Source: Alphaproteobacteria bacterium (lineage in GTDB: Bacteria > Pseudomonadota > Alphaproteobacteria > CALKHQ01). From it: DNA of 64,000 nt. The notes beneath the pieces were generated by a model. The model had not been told where the DNA came from, did no database searches, and saw nothing but the letters and a program-made list of their open reading frames with translations. The position numbers were made by a program, and so were the translations under genes. The DNA lies in contig JAWKYB010000003.1 in the NCBI GenBank assembly GCA_041396705.1, forward strand, positions 1 through 64,000, given 5' to 3'. Numbering within the stretch: the first letter of the stretch is position 1; every line of letters starts with the position of its first letter. Of this stretch, positions 47,386 to 55,157 are shown piece after piece.

Positions 47386-48054
47386 TCAGTACTTGAGATA
47401 CGCATAGCGCCGCTCCAGCCGTCCGCCCAGCCACGACACGGCATAGCAGATCGCGAAATAGACCACGGCGGCGATCAGATAGAACGGGATCGGCTTGTAG
47501 GTGCGGCCGATGATCTGCTGGGTGGCGAGCAGCAGCTCGACCACGCCGATCACCGACAGCAGCGACGACGCCTTGATGATCTCGACCGCCGTGTTGACCC
47601 AGGGCGGCAGGATGCGGCGGGCGGCCTGGGGCAGCACGACGTACCAGACCCGCTGCCAGAAGCCGAGGCCGATCGACTTGGCCGCCTCGGTCTGGCCGAC
47701 GGGGATCGAGGCGATGGCCCCGCGCGCCAGCTCGGCGATGTGCGCGGTGCAGAAGCCGGCGAGGGCGACCGCACCGGCCTCGAACGCGGCGATGTCGAGG
47801 CCGACCAGGCCGAGGCCGTAGAAGCTGAAGAACACCAGCACCAGCACCGGGATGCCGCGCATCACGTCGACATAGGCCCGCGCCGGTATCCGGACCGCCA
47901 GGTTGCCGTAAGCCAGCGCTAGGCCCAGCAGCAGGCCCAGCACCGTACCGATCGCGATCGCGATGGCAGAGACCAGCGCCGTGTTGGCCAGCCCGTCCAG
48001 CATGGCGAACCGCGCCACCCACAGCTGCTCCCAGAAGCCCGGTTGTCCGCCCAC
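47386..48054 (-). CDS. Amino acid ABC transporter permease (HisM/GlnP type)
   Basis: A 222-residue permease with about five transmembrane segments. ANTALVSAIAIAIGTVLG begins the core, VDVMRGIPVLVLVFF is the typical RGxP motif, and GQTEAAKSIGLGFWQRVWYV is the EAA loop that meets the ATPase. It ends RRYAYLKY. It pairs with the neighbouring permease 9 bases upstream to form a heterodimeric channel, as in arginine, glutamine or cystine importers. Confidence 0.93.
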   Translation of the reverse strand: MGGQPGFWEQLWVARFAMLDGLANTALVSAIAIAIGTVLGLLLGLALAYGNLAVRIPARAYVDVMRGIPVLVLVFFSFYGLGLVGLDIAAFEAGAVALAGFCTAHIAELARGAIASIPVGQTEAAKSIGLGFWQRVWYVVLPQAARRILPPWVNTAVEIIKASSLLSVIGVVELLLATQQIIGRTYKPIPFYLIAAVVYFAICYAVSWLGGRLERRYAYLKY

Positions 48055-48063
48055 CGCCGGCCC

Positions 48064-48729
48064 CTAGCGGATGCTTGCATAGCGCCGCTCGACCTGGCGC
48101 AGCATGAGGGCGATGGCGTAGCAGACGGCGAGATACAGCGCGCTCGCCACCGTCCAGGTCTCGATCACGCGAAAGGTGTTCACGTTGATCTGGCGCGCCT
48201 CGAAGGTCAGCTCCGGCACCGCGATCGCGGCGGCCAGCGAGGTGTCCTTGAACAGCGAGATGAAGTTCGACGACAGCGCCGGCAGTGTGATGCGGAACAT
48301 CACCGGCAGCACGACATAGCGCTGGCGCTGCAGCGGCATCAGGCCGATCGCCTTGCCGGCCTCGACATATTGCGTCGGGATCGAACCGAGGCCGGCACGG
48401 AACACCTCGGTCAGATAGGCGCCGGCATAGAGCGCCAGCGTCAGCATGAACGAATCGTACTTGTCGAGAAAACGGATGCCGATCTCCGGCAGGCCGAAAT
48501 AGACGAAGAAGATCAGCAGCAGGATCGGCACGTTGCGGATCGCCTCGACATAGGCGGCGACCGCCCAGCGCAACGGCGCGATCTGCGAGGTGCGGCCATA
48601 GGCGCAGGCCAGCCCGATGACCGCACCGACCAGCAGCGAGATCACCGCCATCAGCAGGCCGAGGCCGAGGCCGCCCAGCAGATTGTCGAATTCCCGCCAG
48701 ACGGGATCGAAGTTGAAGTGATAGTCCAC
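48064..48729 (-). CDS. Amino acid ABC transporter permease (HisQ/TcyL type)
   Basis: A 221-residue permease. MDYHFNFDPVWREFDNLLGG is the usual short periplasmic start, followed by segments with VEAIRNVPILLLIFFVYF (RNxP variant of the family motif) and the EAA loop YVEAGKAIGLMPLQRQRYV. The terminal QVERRYASIR parallels its partner permease. It is the first permease after the binding-protein gene (51-base gap). Confidence 0.93.
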   Translation of the reverse strand: MDYHFNFDPVWREFDNLLGGLGLGLLMAVISLLVGAVIGLACAYGRTSQIAPLRWAVAAYVEAIRNVPILLLIFFVYFGLPEIGIRFLDKYDSFMLTLALYAGAYLTEVFRAGLGSIPTQYVEAGKAIGLMPLQRQRYVVLPVMFRITLPALSSNFISLFKDTSLAAAIAVPELTFEARQINVNTFRVIETWTVASALYLAVCYAIALMLRQVERRYASIR

Positions 48730-48780
48730 GCCGTGCGCAGGCGGCGGCCGGGCGCGCGGACCGCCCGGCCGCGCAGCTCG

Positions 48781-49692
48781 TCAGGCGTACTCGACCGGGA
48801 AGCCGGTCCGCGGCGGCGGCACGTCGGCGCCGAACCACTTCTTGAACGAAGCCTGGTAGCTGAGGAAATCGACTCCGGTCATCGCCTCGTGCAGCACCGA
48901 GTTGACGAAGTTCAGCCAGACCTGATCGCCGGGTTTGACCGCGGCGGCGTAGGAGTTCGGCATCCAGCCATAGCCCGAATCGACATAGCGGTCCGGGAAC
49001 TGGGCAAGCAGCCAGCCGATGGTCGACTGGTCCAGCGCCGCCGCGTGGGCGCGGCCGGAGTTGAGCGCCTGGATTTCGGCGTCGACGCTCTCATACTGGT
49101 CGACCTTGGCATCGGGCAGCGCCAGACGGATCCAGTCCTCGATGAACACGTTCTGCAGCGCGGAGACGGTGATGTCGGCGCCGCCGGCCTTGAGCTGGTC
49201 GTAGGTCTGGATGTCCTCGCCCTTCATGAGCATGAGGCCGACGCCTTCGCGGTAGTACGGAATGGTGAACTCGACCTGCTGGGCGCGCCCCGCCGTCACC
49301 GTCATGAACTGGAAGATCACGTCGACCTTGTCGGTGGCCAGGTTCGGGATGCGGGCGTCGGAGGCGCCGATCACGAACTCCACTTTCTGGTCGTCGTCGA
49401 ACAGGCCCTTGGCCAGCAGCCGGGCCATGTCGATGTCCATGCCCTGCAGGCCGCCCGCCGCGTCCTCGAAATGCCAGGGCGGGTTGGTGCTGCCGGTGCC
49501 GACGATCACGTGGCCGCGCTCGAGCACCGCCTGCAGCCGGCCGCCGGCCGTCTGGGCCGCTGCCTTGCGGGCGCTGACCCCGAGCCCGGCCGCACCGGCG
49601 ATCGCGGCGGCGCCCGCCACGCCCAGCGACGACAAGGTCAGCATGTCGCGCCTGTTGACGCCGTCTCGGTCACGCTCTGGCTTTTCGGTCAT
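48781..49692 (-). CDS. Amino acid ABC transporter substrate-binding protein with Tat signal
   Basis: A 303-residue family 3 receptor. The leader contains VNRRDMLTLSSLGVAG, a twin-arginine motif, and ends near KAAAQ. The mature part shows GHVIVGTGSTNPPWHFEDA, LQGMDIDMARLLAKGLF (the family 3 signature region), DVIFQFMTVTAGRAQQV and the ligand-binding aspartate region ALDQSTIGWLL. It heads the operon of two permeases, an ATPase and D-cysteine desulfhydrase, so cysteine/cystine is a reasonable but unproven ligand. Upstream lies the 636-base region with the 18-base palindrome. Confidence 0.92.
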   Translation of the reverse strand: MTEKPERDRDGVNRRDMLTLSSLGVAGAAAIAGAAGLGVSARKAAAQTAGGRLQAVLERGHVIVGTGSTNPPWHFEDAAGGLQGMDIDMARLLAKGLFDDDQKVEFVIGASDARIPNLATDKVDVIFQFMTVTAGRAQQVEFTIPYYREGVGLMLMKGEDIQTYDQLKAGGADITVSALQNVFIEDWIRLALPDAKVDQYESVDAEIQALNSGRAHAAALDQSTIGWLLAQFPDRYVDSGYGWMPNSYAAAVKPGDQVWLNFVNSVLHEAMTGVDFLSYQASFKKWFGADVPPPRTGFPVEYA

Positions 49693-49904
49693 GGCTGAAC
49701 CTCCCCTGTCATGCCATTCGCCGCCATGGCCGGCGGCCATCGCCGACAATGCACCGGGCCGCAGCACGCGGCAAGCGCTGCCCGAGCGGGCCGCACCGGC
49801 CGCCGCAGCGCATCGGCCGGAACCCGGTCGCAATGCAGCACTGCGCGCGCGGGACCGCGTCGAGGAAAACCGCGCAATGCTCAAAATGGATGACCGGCGC
49901 GAAT

Positions 49905-49922
49905 ACTACCCGATCGGGTAGT
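49905..49922. promoter_or_regulatory. Perfect 18-base palindrome resembling a lux box
   Basis: ACTACCCGATCGGGTAGT is its own reverse complement. It obeys the CT-N12-AG spacing known for LuxR/TraR binding sites. It lies 213 bases upstream of the amino-acid receptor gene and about 400 upstream of the LuxR-type regulator gene, so either could be controlled. The binding protein is unknown. Confidence 0.55.
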
Positions 49923-50009
49923 TTATCGGTTAACTACGTTGCGGCGTCAGATTGCGCGTGTGGAATGCCACATTTTCACTGCTCACATTCGTGTGACATT
50001 CGCCTAAAG

Positions 50010-50019
50010 AAACTGTCAT
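50010..50019 (+). promoter_or_regulatory. Shared decamer, copy 1 (upstream of the regulator gene)
   Basis: AAACTGTCAT, identical to 52299-52308 upstream of the CsgG-type gene. In both places an A+T-rich TGATA-containing hexamer follows within about seven bases. It is a candidate common operator for the surface-fibre locus. Confidence 0.4.
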
Positions 50020-50311
50020 TACGATCTGATAAGGTGTAACACAGCGACGGGGGATTTCGGTTAGCATCCTGACCGCTGGCACGGTGTCCCGCCCGCGCAA
50101 ACCGTTGAAATGACGGTATATGCGGGGCGCGGACGCATGATGCACGGTAGCGGAGACGAGCCGGATACCGGGGCAGGGTTCGCACATTTCGCGCCCTGCC
50201 GAGCCACTGCGAAAGGAGGTGCCATCGCGAGGGCAGTCACGTTCATAAGTACGCCTAAATTGGTCGGTACCGCTGTCGGCGGTGCCAATTGGCATTGATC
50301 GTTCGTTCCCT

Positions 50312-50320
50312 GGGGGGGGG
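50312..50320 (+). promoter_or_regulatory. G9 homopolymer in the ribosome-binding region of the regulator gene
   Basis: Nine consecutive G end 8 bases before ATG 50329 and provide the only Shine-Dalgarno-like sequence. Tracts of this length are prone to slippage; a change would alter spacing and initiation rather than frame. Confidence 0.65.
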
Positions 50321-50328
50321 TACACGCA

Positions 50329-51180
50329 ATGCGACAGTTAGTCGTTCTGGAGCCGAGCAGGCTCGTCCGCGAGGGTATCTCGCATCTGTTGGCCGAACAC
50401 GGCTATGCGGTCGTCGAACAGACCGCCGTCAACGATCCGGACCAGGATCCGGTATCCGACGACAGCATCGATCTCGTCCTGAGCGAGCTGCCCGGTCCGC
50501 GCTACGACATGACCGAGTGGCTGAAGCGAATCGCGGCCTTCTATCCGAAGGCCAGGATCGTGCTGTTGACCGGGCGCTGCGACGATCCGGACACGTTGCG
50601 CGAGGCGCTGGCTTGCGGCGCCTTCGGCTATATCGACAAGGATCTGTCTGCCGACGCGGTATGCGCCACCATCGACGCGGTGCTGCACGGGCAGATCGTG
50701 TATCCGCGCGAGCTGCGCGACTGCCTGGTCGGCGACGGCCGGGCACGGGCAGGGCGGGCGGCGCCTGCGGTCCGCGTTGCGGTCGGCGAATCGGTGCCGG
50801 CCGTGCGCATCGCGGCGGTCGGCAACGTCGTCGACCTGCGCCAGCCGAACGGCACGGCCGTGCATGCCGGTCCTGTGGCAGCCGAGGCGGCGGCACCGCG
50901 GGTGCCGGCGCCGTCGAAACCCGCGTTGGCAGGCGCGGGCAGGTTGCAGCAGTTCGGGCTGTCGCACCGCGAGGACGAGATCCTGCGTCATGTGGCGCGC
51001 GGCCACGCCAACAAGATCATCGCAAACGAGCTGAACATCAGCGAAGCGACGGTGAAGTCCCATCTGAAGAGCCTGCTGCGTAAGCTCAACTTCACCAACC
51101 GCACCCAGGCCGCGATCTGGGCGGTGAGCCAATATGGCAGCGCCGCCGGCGGCATGGATCCCGGTGCGCGCACCGCGTGA
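50329..51180 (+). CDS. LuxR-family regulator with degenerate receiver domain (CsgD-like)
   Basis: A 283-residue protein. Residues 1-125 fold like a response-regulator receiver: the switch Thr81 (IVLLTGR) and Lys104 (GYIDKD) are kept, but the phosphoacceptor position reads Glu53 (DLVLSEL) and the N-terminal acidic pair is reduced to Glu8. Phosphorylation is therefore unlikely. An Ala/Pro-rich linker of about 75 residues leads to a NarL/LuxR helix-turn-helix at 207-270 (LSHREDEILRHVARGHANKI, ISEATVKSHLKSLLRKL). It stands at the head of a CsgG/HfaB-type surface-fibre locus, the same setting as CsgD, the atypical-receiver regulator of curli. A G9 tract precedes the start. Confidence 0.85.
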   Translation: MRQLVVLEPSRLVREGISHLLAEHGYAVVEQTAVNDPDQDPVSDDSIDLVLSELPGPRYDMTEWLKRIAAFYPKARIVLLTGRCDDPDTLREALACGAFGYIDKDLSADAVCATIDAVLHGQIVYPRELRDCLVGDGRARAGRAAPAVRVAVGESVPAVRIAAVGNVVDLRQPNGTAVHAGPVAAEAAAPRVPAPSKPALAGAGRLQQFGLSHREDEILRHVARGHANKIIANELNISEATVKSHLKSLLRKLNFTNRTQAAIWAVSQYGSAAGGMDPGARTA

Positions 51181-51218
51181 ACCGGTCCGGGCCCAGCACC
51201 CGGGCGCACGAATCCGAA

Positions 51219-51257
51219 CCGGCCGGACGGGGCCCTTACTGGTTGCCGTCCGGCCGG
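51219..51257. terminator. Strong hairpin between convergent genes
   Basis: CCGGCCGGACGG (51219-51230) pairs perfectly with CCGTCCGGCCGG (51246-51257) around a 15-base loop. It lies in the 149-base gap where the regulator and the minus-strand secreted protein gene converge and may stop transcription from both sides. No T tract is present. Confidence 0.5.
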
Positions 51258-51329
51258 CGGAGGACGCGGGACATGCAGCGATCCCGCGTGTGGCGTCGGC
51301 CGGCGCCGTGCGCCGGCCTGCGGTCCGGG

Positions 51330-51839
51330 CTAGCGCGACTCGTCGGCCGGGCCGATCTGCAGCACCGCGGCCTGCTGCACCCAGGCGTTGACCGGCGAGG
51401 GCTGGTGGCCGCGCAGGATCCAGCCCTGTGCCGGCACCGGCAGGCCGGAGGCCATCGCGGTCCATGCGTCGATCGAGGCGGCCGGGTTGGGAATCATGCC
51501 GACGCCGATCGAGCCGGTTTCCGCCAGCGCATGGTAGTTCCAGCCGCGCAGGCTGCGGCCGCCGGCGCCGAGAATGGTCGAGGTGCGCGAGCGGACCACG
51601 GCCAGGCCGTTGGCGCCGCGCTGCACGTCGACCAGCGCGCCGCTGGAATCGCGCAGGAAGAACTCCGGCCGGTTGCCGGTCAGCTGCTCGTCGATGATGG
51701 CCTCGCGGTAGCCCGCGCTCATCCCGACCGACCCGCCGCCGCGGCTGAAGTTGAACGGCTCGTTGAACAGCTGGGCCTGCGCGGGCGCGACCAGCGCGCC
51801 GGCCGCCAATGCGATGCCGGCGACAAGGACCTTGAGCAT
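51330..51839 (-). CDS. Secreted protein of the CsgG-type locus (HfaA-like candidate)
   Basis: A 169-residue protein. Residues 1-22 are a signal peptide (LVAGIALAAGALVAPAQA). The mature N terminus QLFNEPFNFSRGGGSVG is shared in pattern (AQxFxEPFxF) with the secreted protein at 54132. The body reads EFFLRDSSGALVDVQRGANG and RSLRGWNYHALAETGSIGVG, beta-rich with Asn/Gly turns. Size, export and position beside a CsgG/HfaB homologue suggest an HfaA-like surface subunit; this is context-based, as I cannot confirm homology. AAAGGAG 8 bases before ATG 51839 fixes the start. It is transcribed away from the CsgG-type gene. Confidence 0.7.
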   Translation of the reverse strand: MLKVLVAGIALAAGALVAPAQAQLFNEPFNFSRGGGSVGMSAGYREAIIDEQLTGNRPEFFLRDSSGALVDVQRGANGLAVVRSRTSTILGAGGRSLRGWNYHALAETGSIGVGMIPNPAASIDAWTAMASGLPVPAQGWILRGHQPSPVNAWVQQAAVLQIGPADESR

Positions 51840-52436
51840 GGGGGTACTCCTTTGGTGTGCAATCAGCTCCGGGCTTTGCCGGTTCCCCCATAGGTATTCA
51901 ACCAAAGGGGGAGGTTCAAGGAAAATGCAGATCGCAGACCGGCAGGTAATGCGTTCAAAGTGTTAGTGTTTTTATTCTACCGCGCCACCGGCGAATCCGC
52001 GAAGCGCTGAGGAATCAAGGCCCGCCGCCTGATGTGGACGCGCTGCGGCCGAGCGGATTCTCTCACATGAAAAATTCTTACCGCGGCCGCGGCCCTGCAG
52101 CCGGGCGCACCGCGACGGACCCGGATTCGCCGGCCGCGGTGCCCGACCGGCTCCTCGGCCCGTCGGAGGGAGTCATCCCTTGGCATGAATGCGGCGATCA
52201 GCCTTGAGGGCTAGTCAGCAGCGAGGTCATCTTTTGTAGTACAGATCCGGGTGCATGCCGGATCATCCCTTGCGATTAGTACGTTATCGAAATTGTACAA
52301 ACTGTCATGATTGCTATGATAGAAAACGAACACAAGAAAACGGCGAATTTTCCTGGTGTTCCCTGGGTCTTGGTGGGAATTCGCTCTCACACTGCATGTC
52401 GAATATCACGCGACTCAATGCGTGAGGAGAGGTCCG
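51840..52436. other. Divergent intergenic region upstream of the CsgG-type gene
   Basis: No gene is supported. The sequence is A+T-rich at both ends (51940-51980 and 52260-52350). It contains the promoter-like pair at 52293-52320 and copy 2 of the shared decamer. It separates the minus-strand HfaA-like gene from the plus-strand operon and so holds both promoters. Confidence 0.65.
52293..52320 (+). promoter_or_regulatory. Candidate promoter of the CsgG-type operon with shared decamer
   Basis: TTGTAC (52293-52298), 16 bases, then TATGAT (52315-52320), a good -10 hexamer with a weak -35. The decamer AAACTGTCAT (52299-52308) lies inside the spacer, where a bound regulator could act on RNA polymerase. 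The start codon is 117 bases downstream. Confidence 0.4.
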
Positions 52437-53264
52437 ATGCGATTTGGATTGAAGATTGTTGGTCTCGTTGGCCTGGGCCTGGTCGTTGCCGGCTGCGCGC
52501 CGCGGGCGATCTATGGCGATAACGGCGTTCAGCCGCAGTACAGCTTTCCGGTGACCAACAACGACACGCCCTACAGCGCCTGCCTGCGCAACCTGGCGGC
52601 GCTGCCCGGCAACAACCTGCCGGTCATCGCGGTCGGCGAGGTCTCCGACAAGACCGGCCAGATCAACTACGAGGAAAACGGCAATGCGCTGAGCCAGGGC
52701 GCGGCCGAGATGATGACCAGCGCGCTGTTCCTGAGCGGCAAGGCCAATCTGGTCGAGCGCTTCGACCTGCGCGTGCCGCTGGCCGAGGTGTCGATGGCGG
52801 AGCAGGGCCTGCTCAATCGCGGCATCGACAGCTATCGCGGCCAGATCCCGGGCAGCGACTTCATCATCCTGGGGGCGCTGACCGAGCTCAACTACAACAT
52901 CACCAGTGACGGTGCCGGCCTGTGGATCATGGGCATGGGCGCCGGTGCAAGGACAGTCGTAATCAACGTGGCGTTGGATGCGCGGGTGGTCAACTCGCGC
53001 AACTTCACCGTTGTTTACGCGAAGTCACTTCAGAAGCAGGTATATGGCTTCGAAGTGGAGGCCAATGTGTTCCGTTTCTTTGGCAACACCTTGGTCGAGT
53101 TTGACGCCGGTTCGGTGCGGAACGAACCGCTCCAGATCGCCGTCCGCTCCGTCGTCGAGATGTTCGTGTACGGCATGATGACGGAGGCGTTCGGGCTGCC
53201 CACCACGCCTGAGTGCGAGCTGGTGTCGCTCGAATATCCGTACACGTTGCAAACGGAGGACTAA
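52437..53264 (+). CDS. CsgG/HfaB-family outer-membrane lipoprotein (secretion pore)
   Basis: A 275-residue lipoprotein. LGLVVAGCAPRA gives a lipobox with Cys20. The mature domain has the CsgG order: LPVIAVGEVSDKTGQINYEE (first strand and DxTGQ motif), ALSQGAAEMMTSALFLSGKANLVERFDL (helix and strand), SDFIILGALTELNYNITS, the transmembrane hairpin region with TVVINVALDARVVNSRNFTVVYAKSL, and a C-terminal helical part. CsgG forms the nonameric curli export channel; HfaB is the holdfast-anchor relative in Caulobacter. GAGGAGAGG precedes ATG 52437. It starts the operon with the putative secreted substrates that follow. Confidence 0.87.
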   Translation: MRFGLKIVGLVGLGLVVAGCAPRAIYGDNGVQPQYSFPVTNNDTPYSACLRNLAALPGNNLPVIAVGEVSDKTGQINYEENGNALSQGAAEMMTSALFLSGKANLVERFDLRVPLAEVSMAEQGLLNRGIDSYRGQIPGSDFIILGALTELNYNITSDGAGLWIMGMGAGARTVVINVALDARVVNSRNFTVVYAKSLQKQVYGFEVEANVFRFFGNTLVEFDAGSVRNEPLQIAVRSVVEMFVYGMMTEAFGLPTTPECELVSLEYPYTLQTED

Positions 53265-53268
53265 GTCA

Positions 53269-54018
53269 ATGCAGCGTAAGCATCTGTTGGCCGCGGCGAG
53301 CGTGATCACGCTCGCCACGGGCCTGGCGGCGCCGTCCGCCCAGGCTTTCGATAGGGTCTGGTGGGACTGGAACCTCGATGTCGACACGAAGGTCGACGTC
53401 AGGGTCGACGTCGACATCAACGTCGATCCCAAGGGCGCGGTGATCTCCGAGACCGACCAGTACTTCAAGGGCTCGCAGGAAGCGACCGCGAAGATCGGCG
53501 ACGTCTATGTCGATCCGAAGGGCTATCACCTGGACGGTGCCACCGACCTCGGCGAGGTCAACAACGTGGCGGCCGCGCTCGGCAACTCGAACGCGATCAC
53601 CTCGGACTTCTCCGTGCAGTCCGACGTCGACCAGGATGCCATCGGCACCGCCTGGTACGGCGCCGACTTCGAGGCGACCGCGAAAGTCTATGACATCGAC
53701 AATGCGTCGGTCAGCAACGTCGCACAGGCGATCGCGAACTCGAACTCGATCACCGTCGACCCGCTGCGCGAGCATGGCTGGTACCACAGCAGCTCCGACG
53801 ACGCGCTGATCATCAGCAATGTCGAGCAGTCGGCCTATGCCAACGGCAGCGCCTACGCCTCGGTCTACGACGTCACCATCCGTGGCTTCGGCGACCTCGG
53901 CTCCGGTGACAACGAGCTGAACCGGGCTCTGGTCACCAACTCGGCGATCGCCGCCGGCAACGTGAACAACATCACCCTGGTGAACGGCGCCATCGCCTTC
54001 CCCGATCAGGACAACTGA
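53269..54018 (+). CDS. Secreted repeat protein, putative surface-fibre/anchor subunit (HfaD/curlin-like by context)
   Basis: A 249-residue exported protein (signal peptide to about residue 26, APSAQAF). A segment of strictly alternating hydrophobic and acidic residues follows (LDVDTKVDVRVDVDINVD). The rest has repeated blocks of the form VxNxAxAxxNSNxIT: VNNVAAALGNSNAIT, VSNVAQAIANSNSIT and VTNSAIAAGNVNNIT, suggesting stacked beta-arches. No Cys. It begins 4 bases after the CsgG-type stop codon with GGAGG overlapping that gene's end. It is the likeliest major substrate of the pore. Resemblance to curlin/HfaD is by repeat style, not proven homology. Confidence 0.75.
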   Translation: MQRKHLLAAASVITLATGLAAPSAQAFDRVWWDWNLDVDTKVDVRVDVDINVDPKGAVISETDQYFKGSQEATAKIGDVYVDPKGYHLDGATDLGEVNNVAAALGNSNAITSDFSVQSDVDQDAIGTAWYGADFEATAKVYDIDNASVSNVAQAIANSNSITVDPLREHGWYHSSSDDALIISNVEQSAYANGSAYASVYDVTIRGFGDLGSGDNELNRALVTNSAIAAGNVNNITLVNGAIAFPDQDN

Positions 54019-54131
54019 TCGCAGGGCTGTTGCTCGCAACGCAAGGGCAGGGGCGGCGTTCGCGCCGCCCCCGTCCGCCAAGACAGGGAATCGCGCTCCC
54101 GACCGCGCCGACGGCGCAGGGAGCGAACGCA

Positions 54132-54566
54132 ATGGGGGTAATGATGACTGCACATGCGAAGACGCGGGGCCTGACCGCCGTGACGGCGGTTGCCGTTCTC
54201 GCCGCGAGCGCCCTGTGGGCCGCGCCGGCCTCGGCCCAGATGTTCCGCGAGCCGTTCTCGTTCGGCGCGCGCAGCTCGGCCAGCCTGGCGATCTTCATGC
54301 GTCAGCGCGACGACGCGCTCAGCGCGTCCTCGTCCGGCGTCGGGATCGGCAGCGGCACCTCGCAGGCGCTGGTCTGCGGCAGCAGCGGCGGCACCACCGC
54401 GTCGACTGCGGCCGGCAACATCACCTGCGTGCTCGCCGGCAACAACACCAACGTCGTGGTGAACAGCCACCAGGACTCGACCGGCGACCAGAATGCCGAT
54501 GCCAACACGCACCAGACGGCGGCGGAGACCATCGGCGACATCCTGAACGGCGAGCCGAACGGCTAG
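54132..54566 (+). CDS. Small secreted protein with AQxFxEPFxF mature N terminus (curlin-like candidate)
   Basis: A 144-residue protein. After a signal peptide (VTAVAVLAASALWAAPASA) the mature start QMFREPFSFGARSSAS parallels the protein at 51330-51839. The body is Ser/Gly/Thr-rich with two Cys (ALVCGSSGG, NITCVLAG) and ends with Asn/Gln repeats (NTNVVVNSHQDSTGDQNAD) that loosely recall curlin Q/N ladders. AGGGAG nine bases upstream supports ATG 54132, though ATG codons at 54141 and 54144 are possible. It lies downstream of the repeat protein gene; probable minor subunit or nucleator (inference). Confidence 0.7.
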   Translation: MGVMMTAHAKTRGLTAVTAVAVLAASALWAAPASAQMFREPFSFGARSSASLAIFMRQRDDALSASSSGVGIGSGTSQALVCGSSGGTTASTAAGNITCVLAGNNTNVVVNSHQDSTGDQNADANTHQTAAETIGDILNGEPNG

Positions 54567-54761
54567 CGGTCGTACGCTCGCGGCCCGCGGCTCGGCGCCG
54601 CAGGCAGCATTCGGGTCAGTCCGGCGTCGCGCACGGCACCGCAGGGTGCGGGGGCAGATGGGCGGCAGCGCGGCAATCGGCGCTGCCGGCGACGACCGGC
54701 CGGGCCCGGTACGCAAAGCCGAACCGGGATCGCATGCCCGGAGCACCGGAGGAGGAACCAG

Positions 54762-55157
54762 ATGCGCCAGATCGTCATCCTGTCCATGCTGCCGCTGCTG
54801 GCGGGCTGCGGCCTGCCGCCGGCGGTCGCCATCGCGTCCTATGCGGTCGACGGCGTGCTGCTGGCCGCAACCGGCAAGACCACCAAGGACCATGCGCTGT
54901 CGGTCGCCATGCAGCAGGACTGCAACATGCTTCACGTCATCGCCGGCGAGTCGATCTGCCAGGACTACGAGCCGACCCAGCGTGCGGCGATGGCGATGGC
55001 GTCGAGCGGGCCGGGCGAAGAGGCGCTGACCACCACGTCCGACGGGCGGATCATCCGGGTGGCGGCGCAGCCGACGCCGTCGCTCGACGGCGGCCTGATC
55101 GCGGCGGCGCCGCGTGCCGGCCAGGCTGCCGCCGGCGATGCGGCCGCCGCGCACTAG
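54762..55157 (+). CDS. Small hypothetical lipoprotein
   Basis: A 131-residue protein whose leader ends LPLLAGCGLPP, a lipobox with Cys16. A hydrophobic helix-prone part (VAIASYAVDGVLLAATG) is followed by KDHALSVAMQQDCNMLHVIAGESICQDYE with two Cys, then an Ala/Pro-rich tail. GGAGGAGG precedes ATG 54762. I do not recognise the family. Lying just after the fibre genes, it might assist the outer-membrane pore as accessory factors do in curli systems, but that is speculation. Confidence 0.65.
   Translation: MRQIVILSMLPLLAGCGLPPAVAIASYAVDGVLLAATGKTTKDHALSVAMQQDCNMLHVIAGESICQDYEPTQRAAMAMASSGPGEEALTTTSDGRIIRVAAQPTPSLDGGLIAAAPRAGQAAAGDAAAAH

Larger units (their letters stand above)
49693..50328. other. 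Long divergent intergenic region upstream of the LuxR-type regulator
   Basis: No gene is supported here. The part from 49880 on is markedly A+T-richer than the surroundings. It holds an 18-base palindrome (49905-49922), a decamer shared with the region upstream of the CsgG-type gene (50010-50019), an unexplained ribosome-binding-site-like AAAGGAGGT (50212-50220) with no good start codon after it, and the G9 tract (50312-50320). Its size suggests complex control of the regulator. Confidence 0.7.

Noticed and set aside
50212..50240. Strong ribosome-binding-like AAAGGAGGT upstream of the regulator, possibly of a leader peptide
   Set aside because: No ATG, GTG or TTG at proper spacing opens a frame of useful length; only an ATC codon is close.
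52189..52204. Sigma-54-like element (TGGCA...GC) upstream of the CsgG-type gene
   Set aside because: Spacing and the second half do not match the GG-N10-GC core, and it is far from the start codon.
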